Shown piece after piece: positions 5,742 to 11,525 of a stretch of DNA of 11,525 nucleotides. The notes beneath the pieces were generated by a model. It saw only the letters and a list, made by a program, of their open reading frames with translations. It was not told where the DNA came from and searched no databases. The position numbers and the translations under genes were made by a program. Each line of letters begins with the position of its first letter. Within the stretch, counting starts at the first letter, position 1. The stretch is taken from assembly GCA_026193355.1 (NCBI GenBank), contig JAPHTL010000038.1:1-11525 (forward strand), read 5' to 3'. This DNA comes from Rhodospirillales bacterium (lineage in GTDB: Bacteria > Pseudomonadota > Alphaproteobacteria > Rhodospirillales > JAPHTL01).

Positions 5742-6806
5742 ATGGCGCGCGCCTCAGCCAAGCCAGCATCAGCCAAAAAAACCGCCGCAGCCGGCAAAAA
5801 GCCGGGGCCTCAAAAGGCAGCGCGCGGGCGTCCTTCATCCTCCCGATACACAGAAGAAGAGCTCCTCGGATATTACCGGGACATGCTCATGATTCGCCGG
5901 TTCGAGGAAAAGGCGGGGCAACTTTACGGAATGGGCCTGATTGGCGGTTTTTGCCACCTCTACATCGGACAGGAAGCCGTCATCACGGGCGTCATGAAGG
6001 CGGCGGAGAAGCAGGATTCGACGATCACCAGTTATCGGGATCACGGCCACATGCTGGCGTGCGGTATGGACCCCAAGGGGGTAATGGCCGAACTGACCGG
6101 ACGTGAAGGTGGTTATTCGAAAGGCAAGGGCGGCTCGATGCACATGTTCAGCACCGAAGCCAACTTCTACGGCGGTCATGGGATTGTCGGCGGGCAGGTT
6201 CCATTGGGGACAGGCCTCGCATTTGCGCATCGCTACAAGAAGGACAACGGGGTTTGCTACTGCTATTTCGGCGATGGCGCGGTCAATCAGGGCCAGATCT
6301 ATGAATCCTTCAACATGGCGTCCCTTTGGAAGCTGCCGATCATCTACATCATCGAGAACAACAAATACGGCATGGGCACGTCCATTGAACGTGCCTCGGC
6401 CACGACCGAACTTTACAGCCGCGGCGCCGCGCATGGCATCCCGGGCAAGCAGGTCAATGGCATGAACATTCTTGATGTTCGCGATGCGGCGATGGACGCT
6501 GCCGGCCATGCAAGAAGCGGCAAGGGGCCGATCATTCTCGAGATGAAAACCTACAGATACCGTGGGCACTCCATGTCGGATCCGGCGAAGTACCGCTCGA
6601 AGGAAGAAGTCCAGAAGGTTCGCTCCGAAAGCGACCCCATCGATCTGGTCAAACAGATGCTTCTTGATAACGGGTTCAGCGAAGATCGCCTCAAGGAAAT
6701 CGACAAGGAGGTCAAGGCCGTGGTTTCCGAGGCGGCAACCTTTGCGCAGGACAGCCCGGAACCACATCCTTCCGAATTGTTCACCGACGTGTTGATCGAA
6801 GCCTGA
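5742..6806 (+). CDS. pdhA: Pyruvate dehydrogenase E1 component, alpha subunit
   Basis: Thiamine-diphosphate-binding subunit of the alpha2beta2 E1 that decarboxylates pyruvate and transfers the acetyl unit to lipoyl groups. The product has 354 residues. Residues 1-35 form a Lys/Ala/Pro-rich, probably disordered arm, common in alphaproteobacterial E1-alpha; a role in E2 binding is only a guess. The E1 dehydrogenase fold follows: RRFEEKAGQLYGMGLIGGFCHLYIGQEA (52-79), SYRDHGH (97-103), GKGGSMHMF (128-136) and the ThDP/Mg motif from GDG (177-179) to ENN (205-207). YRYRGHSMSDP (271-281) matches the loop that is phosphorylated in mitochondrial E1-alpha; no kinase is encoded here. The residue pattern separates it from branched-chain E1-alpha, though acetoin dehydrogenase remains a distant alternative. 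It is the first gene of the operon, 13 bases before pdhB. Confidence 0.97.
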   Translation: MARASAKPASAKKTAAAGKKPGPQKAARGRPSSSRYTEEELLGYYRDMLMIRRFEEKAGQLYGMGLIGGFCHLYIGQEAVITGVMKAAEKQDSTITSYRDHGHMLACGMDPKGVMAELTGREGGYSKGKGGSMHMFSTEANFYGGHGIVGGQVPLGTGLAFAHRYKKDNGVCYCYFGDGAVNQGQIYESFNMASLWKLPIIYIIENNKYGMGTSIERASATTELYSRGAAHGIPGKQVNGMNILDVRDAAMDAAGHARSGKGPIILEMKTYRYRGHSMSDPAKYRSKEEVQKVRSESDPIDLVKQMLLDNGFSEDRLKEIDKEVKAVVSEAATFAQDSPEPHPSELFTDVLIEA

Positions 6807-6819
6807 GGGGGAACGGACG

Positions 6820-7083
6820 ATGCCGATACAGGTTTTGATGCCCGCGCTTTCACCGACGATGACGGACGGAAAGCTTTCAAAGTGGCTTAAATCAGAGGGC
6901 GATGCGGTTGCTGCCGGTGACGCGATTGCCGAGATCGAGACGGACAAGGCGACGATGGAGATAGAGGCCGTCGATGATGGCGTCATGGGCCGCATCCTTG
7001 TTGCCGAAGGAACCGAAGGCGTCGCGGTGAATGCGCCGATCGCCTTGATCCTTGAGGACGGCGAGGACGCCTCCGCGCTTGAT
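6820..7083 (+). repeat. Lipoyl-domain coding repeat, copy 1 (pdhB)
   Basis: Direct repeat with 8202-8465, both beginning at the start codon and in the same frame. By hand count 234 of 264 bases match (about 89%) and 82 of 88 residues match (about 93%). The first 24 codons differ at two bases only. Similarity collapses right after codon 88, where the linkers diverge. Confidence 0.9.
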
Positions 7084-8187
7084 GGGGTTGCAATAGCGCC
7101 CGCTCCGGCCAAAACCCCTTCGGTTGCACATGAACAGGCCGTAACGGTCGACGCAGAAATCAACGCGCCATCTCCGGCGCCGATGGAATCCGTCTATGAC
7201 GGGCCGGTGAAGAACATGACCGTGCGTGAGGCCTTGCGTGACGCCATGGCCGAGGAAATGCGCCGTAACGACACCGTCTTTCTTATGGGTGAAGAGGTTG
7301 GGCAGTATCAGGGCGCATACAAGGTCAGCCAGGGGCTTCTTGATGAGTTCGGCGACATGCGCGTTGTCGATACGCCGATTACCGAGTACGGGTTCACCGG
7401 CCTTGGGACGGGGGCCGCGATGGCCGGATTGCGGCCAATCGTCGAGTTCATGACGTTCAACTTCGCCATGCAGGCAATCGACCACATCATCAATTCCGCC
7501 GCCAAGACGCTCTACATGTCAGGCGGTGCGATTTCATGTCCCATCGTATTCCGTGGCGCGAATGGGGCTGCTTCGCGCGTCGCCGCCCAGCATTCACAGT
7601 GTTTCGCGTCGTGGTACGCCCATTGTCCCGGCCTCAAGGTTGTCGCGCCATGGTCGGGCGAGGACGCAAAAGGGTTGCTCAAGGCCGCCATCCGCGACCC
7701 GAATCCCGTGGTTGTTCTGGAAAACGAGCTTCTTTACGGACAAAGCTTCGACGTACCGGAAAGCGACGATTTCGTCATCCCGATCGGGAAGGCGAAGATT
7801 GAACGGGCGGGCGCTGATGTCACCATTGTTGCCTTCTCGATCATGGTCGGCGTGGCGCTTGAGGCCGCAGAACAGCTTGCTGCAGAAGGGATTGAGGCCG
7901 AGGTCATCAATCTTCGCTCCATTCGCCCCCTTGATACGGAAACCATTGTTGCTTCGGTCAAAAAAACCAATCGTCTGGTCACGCTTGAAGAGGGTTGGCC
8001 CTACGCCGGGATCGGCTCCGAGATCGCCGCGCAGATGATGGAGAACGCCTTCGATTATCTGGATGCGCCTGTAAACAGGGTCTGCGGCGTTGATGTGCCC
8101 ATGCCGTACGCGGCCAACCTCGAAGCCCTGGCCCTCCCAAAAACGACGCACGTCGTCGAGGCGGCCAAGGCCGTCTGTTACCGATAG
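6820..8187 (+). CDS. pdhB: Pyruvate dehydrogenase E1 component, beta subunit, with N-terminal lipoyl domain
   Basis: Partner of PdhA in E1. At 455 residues it is about 130 longer than the plain bacterial E1-beta. The extra part is a complete lipoyl domain (about 1-78) with lipoylation site K43 in ETDKATME, joined by an Ala/Pro-rich linker (about 91-128). The E1-beta body begins at KNMTVREAL (131-139). It carries LMGEEVGQYQGAYKVS (155-170), DTPITEYGFTGLGTGAAMAG (184-203) with the conserved E189, EFMTFNFAMQAID (209-221), AAQHSQCF (255-262) with H258, and GLKVVAPWS (271-279). Such fusions are known in Zymomonas and rhizobia, so this is a lineage trait and not an assembly artefact. The first 264 bases are about 89% identical to the start of pdhC. 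GAGGGGGA (6805-6812) overlaps the pdhA stop and gives 7-base spacing to this ATG, suggesting translational coupling. Confidence 0.97.
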   Translation: MPIQVLMPALSPTMTDGKLSKWLKSEGDAVAAGDAIAEIETDKATMEIEAVDDGVMGRILVAEGTEGVAVNAPIALILEDGEDASALDGVAIAPAPAKTPSVAHEQAVTVDAEINAPSPAPMESVYDGPVKNMTVREALRDAMAEEMRRNDTVFLMGEEVGQYQGAYKVSQGLLDEFGDMRVVDTPITEYGFTGLGTGAAMAGLRPIVEFMTFNFAMQAIDHIINSAAKTLYMSGGAISCPIVFRGANGAASRVAAQHSQCFASWYAHCPGLKVVAPWSGEDAKGLLKAAIRDPNPVVVLENELLYGQSFDVPESDDFVIPIGKAKIERAGADVTIVAFSIMVGVALEAAEQLAAEGIEAEVINLRSIRPLDTETIVASVKKTNRLVTLEEGWPYAGIGSEIAAQMMENAFDYLDAPVNRVCGVDVPMPYAANLEALALPKTTHVVEAAKAVCYR

Positions 8188-8194
8188 GGGGGGG
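8187..8194 (+). promoter_or_regulatory. All-G ribosome binding tract before pdhC
   Basis: Eight G in a row, the first being the last base of the pdhB stop codon TAG, followed by C and GGGG (8196-8199) before the pdhC ATG at 8202. No A-containing Shine-Dalgarno core is present, so ribosome pairing must use this tract. The overlap with the stop suggests coupled translation. Confidence 0.5.
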
Positions 8195-8201
8195 CGGGGC
8201 G

Positions 8202-8465
8202 ATGCCGATACAGGTTTTGATGCCGGCGCTTTCACCGACGATGACGGACGGGAAGCTTTCAAAGTGGCTTAAATCCGAAGGTGATGCGATTGCGGCCGGT
8301 GATGCGATTGCCGAGATCGAGACGGATAAGGCGACGATGGAGGTCGAGGCCGTCGATGAAGGTATTCTTGGCCGCATTCTGGTTGCCGAAGGAACCGAGG
8401 GGGTTGCGGTGAATCTGCCGATTGCTCTTATCCTTGAGGACGGCGAGGACGCTTCCGCACTTGAT
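8202..8465 (+). repeat. Lipoyl-domain coding repeat, copy 2 (pdhC)
   Basis: Partner of 6820-7083, 1382 bases downstream in the same orientation. Of the 30 base differences most are silent. The six residue changes (positions 30, 48, 53, 55, 56, 72) are mostly conservative. Homologous recombination between the copies would remove pdhB and leave a hybrid lipoyl-E2. Confidence 0.9.
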
Positions 8466-9470
8466 ACGGTAACGACGGGAACGACGAAAACGCCTGCGCC
8501 ATCCGAAAAGAAACCGTCCGCACCAGAATCGATAAAACAGGCCTCTGCACCACAAAGTGCCGGGGCGCAAACCGCCGGTGACTCCCAGGTCGGGGGCAGC
8601 AGGGTTTTTGCCAGCCCCCTTGCCAAACGATTGGCGGCAGAGGCCGGACTGGATCTCGGTAAGGTCACGGGAACCGGGCCACGGGGCAGGATCGTCAAAA
8701 AGGATATCGAGGCAGCCAAAGCCGGCGGAGCCGCGCGTGCGGCAAGCCTTCCGTCAACTCCCGTTGCCTCGGGTGAACCCCATACCGCTTTCCCCAACAG
8801 CATGGCGCGCAAGGTCATTGCAAAGCGTCTTGGTGAGGCCAAGCGTGACATTCCGCATTTCTATCTGACCATTGATTGCGAAATCGATGCTCTTCTGGAC
8901 GCCAGAAAGCAGCTTAACGAACGTTCTCCGGAAGGGGGCGGGGCATTCAAGCTTTCGGTCAACGACTTGATCGTCAAGGCGGTTGCCCTTGCTTTGCGTG
9001 AGGTTCCAGCCGCAAATGCGACATGGACCGACGAAGCGATCCTGCGGTTCAATACGATTGATGTGTCCGTTGCCGTGGCCACCCCCAATGGTCTGATCAC
9101 CCCGGTCCTCAGAAATGCCGATACAAAGGGATTGGCGGCGCTTTCGAACGAGATGAAGGATCTCGCCACACGGGCGCGGGACGCAAAGTTGATGCCCGAG
9201 GAATATCAGGGGGGCGGTTTTACGATTTCCAACCTCGGCATGTTCGGAATTCGGGAATTCTCGGCGATCATTAACCCGCCGCAGTCCTGCATTCTGGCCG
9301 TTGGCGCAGGTGAGCAACGCCCCGTTGTTCGTGACGGACAGCTCGCCATCGCTACCGTGATGACTTGCACACTGTCCGTTGACCATCGCTCGGTCGATGG
9401 CGCGGTCGGTGCGGAATTCCTGGCGGCCTTCCGAAAATTCATCGAATGCCCGATGAGCATGATTCTGTAG
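8202..9470 (+). CDS. pdhC: Pyruvate dehydrogenase E2, dihydrolipoamide acetyltransferase
   Basis: Core of the complex: accepts the acetyl group on its lipoyl arm and transfers it to CoA. The 422-residue product has the classic E2 order: one lipoyl domain (about 1-78, K43 in ETDKATME), a flexible Ala/Pro/Ser/Thr linker (about 89-133), the peripheral-subunit-binding domain RVFASPLAKRLAAEAGLDLG (134-153) running on through GTGPRGRIVKKDIE to 170, a second linker (about 172-198), and the catalytic domain (about 199-422). The active-site signature DHRSVDG (394-400) supplies H395 and D399. IPHFYLTIDCEID (217-229) and FTISNLGMFG (340-349) are typical of acetyltransferase domains. With a second lipoyl domain on PdhB, the complex carries two lipoyl types. 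The gene begins 14 bases after pdhB and is followed after 9 bases by lpd. Confidence 0.97.
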   Translation: MPIQVLMPALSPTMTDGKLSKWLKSEGDAIAAGDAIAEIETDKATMEVEAVDEGILGRILVAEGTEGVAVNLPIALILEDGEDASALDTVTTGTTKTPAPSEKKPSAPESIKQASAPQSAGAQTAGDSQVGGSRVFASPLAKRLAAEAGLDLGKVTGTGPRGRIVKKDIEAAKAGGAARAASLPSTPVASGEPHTAFPNSMARKVIAKRLGEAKRDIPHFYLTIDCEIDALLDARKQLNERSPEGGGAFKLSVNDLIVKAVALALREVPAANATWTDEAILRFNTIDVSVAVATPNGLITPVLRNADTKGLAALSNEMKDLATRARDAKLMPEEYQGGGFTISNLGMFGIREFSAIINPPQSCILAVGAGEQRPVVRDGQLAIATVMTCTLSVDHRSVDGAVGAEFLAAFRKFIECPMSMIL

Positions 9471-9475
9471 GAGGG
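9469..9475 (+). promoter_or_regulatory. Ribosome binding site fixing the lpd GTG start
   Basis: AGGAGGG overlaps the pdhC stop codon (TAG, 9468-9470) and lies 4 bases before the GTG at 9480. It supports this non-ATG start and translational coupling with pdhC. Confidence 0.8.
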
Positions 9476-9479
9476 CGCG

Positions 9480-10883
9480 GTGGCTGAGACAAAATTTGAT
9501 CTGCTTGTGATTGGTGGTGGGCCGGGCGGTTATGTTGCCGCCATTCGCGCGGCGCAACTCGGGCTTAAAACGGCACTCGTCGAAAAGGAGCACCTAGGCG
9601 GTATTTGCCTCAATTGGGGCTGTATCCCGACCAAGGCTCTTCTACGTAGCGCCGAGGTCTATCGAAACGCGCAGCACGCAGACTCTTATGGCCTTAAAAT
9701 TAATGGGTTGGCGTTTGATCTTAAGAAAATAGTTGATAGATCGCGCGCGATATCCAAGCAGCTGAATTCCGGTGTTGGGCACCTTCTTAAGAAGAACAAG
9801 GTCACCGTTTTCGATGGGTTCGCACGCCTTCTTGGCGGCGGTAGCGTTGAGGTGGAAAAAGACGGAAAACCCGTTGACCAGCTATCGGCGAAGAACATCA
9901 TTCTTGCAACGGGCGCCCGTGCGCGGGTTTTTCCGGGGCTGGAGCCGGATGGCGACAAAATCTGGACCTATCGAGAGGCCCTTATTCCCGCCGAAATGCC
10001 GAAATCCCTCCTTGTCGTCGGTTCGGGCGCCATCGGCATCGAATTCGCCAGTTTCTACCTGACCATGGGTGCAGACGTGACGGTCGTCGAGGTTCTTGAC
10101 CAGATCATGCCTGTGGAGGATGCGGAAATTTCCCAGTTCGCCCGCAAGTCCATGGAACAGCAGGGCATGAAAATCCATACAGGAACAAAGGTGAAGTCCC
10201 TGAAGAAGGTTAAAAACGGGATTGTCGCCACACTGGAATCGGGCGGTAAAACGTCCGAAGTGACGGTGGACAAGGTCATCACCGCCGTTGGCGTAACGCC
10301 CAACACCGAAAACATTGGTTTGGACAAGGCCGGCGTCAAGCTCGATGAAAAGGGTTTTATCGCAACGGACGAATGGTGCAAGACAAGCGCCTCTGGCGTT
10401 TTCGCCATCGGCGATGTGGCTGGTGCGCCCTGTCTGGCCCACAAGGCCAGCCACGAGGCAATCATCTGTGTCGAGAAAATCTCAGGACAAAAGGACGTTC
10501 ACCCGCTGGACCACTCACGCATTCCCGGTTGCACCTATTGTCACCCGCAGGTGGCCAGTGTCGGCCTTACCGAAAAACGCGCCATTGAGAAGGGCTACAA
10601 GGTAAAGGTCGGACGCTTCCCGTTCATGGGAAATGGCAAGGCTATTGCGCTTGGCGAGGCGGAAGGCCTTGTAAAAACCATTTTCGATGCGAAAACGGGC
10701 GAATTGCTCGGCGCGCATATGGTGGGCGCCGAGGTGACGGAACTGATACAGGGATATACCGTCGCCAAAACCCTTGAGACGACCGAGGCGGACCTCATGC
10801 ATACCGTTTTTCCACATCCGACGTTGTCGGAAATGATGCATGAATCGGTTCTGGATGCCTACGGTCGCGCCATTCATTTCTAG
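9480..10883 (+). CDS. lpdA: Dihydrolipoamide dehydrogenase (E3)
   Basis: FAD enzyme that reoxidises dihydrolipoyl groups with NAD+, regenerating the lipoyl arms of PdhB and PdhC; it may also serve other 2-oxoacid complexes. The 467-residue product, from a GTG start, is full length for class I pyridine nucleotide-disulfide oxidoreductases. Visible: FAD-binding GGGPGG (12-17), redox disulfide C43/C48 in GGICLNWGCIPTK, NAD-binding GSGAIG (181-186) followed by E204 at the end of the next strand, the sign of NAD rather than NADP preference, the second FAD motif AIGD (309-312), and the catalytic H446/E451 pair in HTVFPHPTLSE. An extra C351-X2-C354 pair lies in IPGCTYCHPQ, a segment I recall from other alphaproteobacterial E3s. 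Bases 9681-9740 are locally AT-rich (20 G+C of 60). lipA begins 9 bases downstream. Confidence 0.97.
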   Translation: MAETKFDLLVIGGGPGGYVAAIRAAQLGLKTALVEKEHLGGICLNWGCIPTKALLRSAEVYRNAQHADSYGLKINGLAFDLKKIVDRSRAISKQLNSGVGHLLKKNKVTVFDGFARLLGGGSVEVEKDGKPVDQLSAKNIILATGARARVFPGLEPDGDKIWTYREALIPAEMPKSLLVVGSGAIGIEFASFYLTMGADVTVVEVLDQIMPVEDAEISQFARKSMEQQGMKIHTGTKVKSLKKVKNGIVATLESGGKTSEVTVDKVITAVGVTPNTENIGLDKAGVKLDEKGFIATDEWCKTSASGVFAIGDVAGAPCLAHKASHEAIICVEKISGQKDVHPLDHSRIPGCTYCHPQVASVGLTEKRAIEKGYKVKVGRFPFMGNGKAIALGEAEGLVKTIFDAKTGELLGAHMVGAEVTELIQGYTVAKTLETTEADLMHTVFPHPTLSEMMHESVLDAYGRAIHF

Positions 10884-10892
10884 GCGCCCCAC

Positions 10893-11525
10893 ATGCCACT
10901 GAACCCCAAGGAACGCCACCCTGAAAAGGCGCACAAGCCAGACAACCCGGTGAAACGCAAGCCCGAATGGATTCGCGTCAAGGCGCCGACCTCAAAGAAC
11001 TTCGCCGAAATAAGCCGGATGATGCGGGATAAAAACCTGCATACGGTTTGTGAGGAAGCGGCTTGTCCCAATATTGGTGAATGCTGGGAGCGCAAGCACG
11101 CCACATTCATGATCCTCGGCGACATCTGTACGCGCGGTTGTGCATTCTGCAACGTTGCGACCGGAAAGCCCGGCAGGGTTGATCCGGCGGAACCGGAAGG
11201 TGTTGCGCAATCGGTCAAATCCATGGGGTGTCGCCATGTTGTGATCACATCGGTGGATCGGGACGATCTTTCCGATGGCGGTGCGGACCAGTTCGTTCAG
11301 GTCATCACCCTTATTCGCAAATATGCGCCGGATACGACGATTGAAGTTCTGACCCCTGATTTTCGGGGAAAAGAAGGGGCAATTGAAGCTGTAGTAAAAG
11401 CCGCGCCGGATGTCTTCAACCATAACCTTGAAACCGTCCCCAGGCTTTATCCGGCGATCAGGCCGGGCGCGCGCTACGATCATTCACTGTGGCTTCTTGA
11501 TCAGGCAAAACGGATTGATCCGGCG
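10893..11525 (+). CDS. lipA: Lipoyl synthase, 3' end cut off by the window
   Basis: Radical SAM enzyme that inserts two sulfurs into octanoyl groups on carrier proteins, completing the lipoyl cofactor used by PdhB and PdhC. The window holds the first 211 codons, about two thirds of the usual 320 or so, open to the edge. Visible: the N-terminal family segment RHPEKAHKPDNPVKRKPEWIRVKAP (8-32), the auxiliary 4Fe-4S cysteines C53, C58 and C64 in CEEAACPNIGEC, the radical-SAM cysteines C79, C83 and C86 in CTRGCAFC, then TSVDRDDLSDGGA (119-131), EVLTPDFRG (151-159) and FNHNLETVPRLY (175-186). The N-terminus matches the alphaproteobacterial form, supporting the ATG despite no Shine-Dalgarno sequence. 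It is 9 bases after lpdA, so it probably depends on coupled translation within the pdh operon. The missing C-terminus cannot be assessed. Confidence 0.96.
   Translation, partial: MPLNPKERHPEKAHKPDNPVKRKPEWIRVKAPTSKNFAEISRMMRDKNLHTVCEEAACPNIGECWERKHATFMILGDICTRGCAFCNVATGKPGRVDPAEPEGVAQSVKSMGCRHVVITSVDRDDLSDGGADQFVQVITLIRKYAPDTTIEVLTPDFRGKEGAIEAVVKAAPDVFNHNLETVPRLYPAIRPGARYDHSLWLLDQAKRIDPA

Noticed and set aside
5835..7163. 442-codon open frame on the minus strand across pdhA and the start of pdhB
   Set aside because: It lies wholly opposite two well-identified genes with intact catalytic motifs, shows no recognisable family, and is the expected stop-poor antisense shadow of GC-rich codons.
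6820..8465. Direct repeats at pdhB and pdhC as ends of a mobile element
   Set aside because: The repeats are in-frame coding sequence for lipoyl domains and the DNA between them is ordinary E1-beta; there is no transposase or terminal inverted repeat.
1..11525. CRISPR array, defence island, prophage or other novel system
   Set aside because: No spaced short repeats, no unexplained ORFs on either strand and no integrase or transposase; every substantial coding region is a recognised housekeeping gene.

Overview
This is a compact, one-strand housekeeping block of a moderately GC-rich alphaproteobacterium. The evidence is the protein character (an E1-beta subunit carrying its own lipoyl domain, an E1-alpha with a Lys/Ala-rich N-terminal arm, an alphaproteobacterial-type FtsB/DivIC protein, Gly-rich SecG) and the order tpiA-secG-pyrG-kdsA-eno-ftsB-pdhA-pdhB-pdhC-lpd-lipA, which I recall as typical of that class. 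KdsA indicates a Gram-negative outer membrane with Kdo-containing LPS. The genus cannot be fixed from this window.

Layout. Positions 10-1173 hold triosephosphate isomerase and the SecG translocase subunit, closed by a clear intrinsic terminator (1207-1239). Positions 1275-5081 hold CTP synthase, Kdo-8-phosphate synthase and enolase, with 22- and 32-base gaps, so they are probably co-transcribed. A 150-base gap leads to a small FtsB-like division protein (5232-5549). A 192-base AT-rich gap rich in inverted repeats follows and is the obvious control region for the last block. Positions 5742-11525 hold pdhA-pdhB-pdhC-lpd-lipA with gaps of only 13, 14, 9 and 9 bases, a pyruvate dehydrogenase operon. 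lipA runs off the right edge.

How the genes fit together. TpiA and enolase are glycolytic. Enolase makes phosphoenolpyruvate, a substrate of KdsA. PyrG makes CTP, needed later to activate Kdo. Downstream, E1 (PdhA+PdhB), E2 (PdhC) and E3 (Lpd) convert pyruvate to acetyl-CoA. LipA makes the lipoyl cofactor carried by both PdhB and PdhC.

I found no mobile element, CRISPR array, tRNA, rRNA, defence or biosynthetic island, and no previously undescribed system. The points most worth a second look are the near-identical lipoyl-domain DNA in pdhB and pdhC, the cluster of dyad-symmetric elements before pdhA, and a possible leaderless promoter for pyrG just after the secG terminator. All percentages and alignments were counted by hand.
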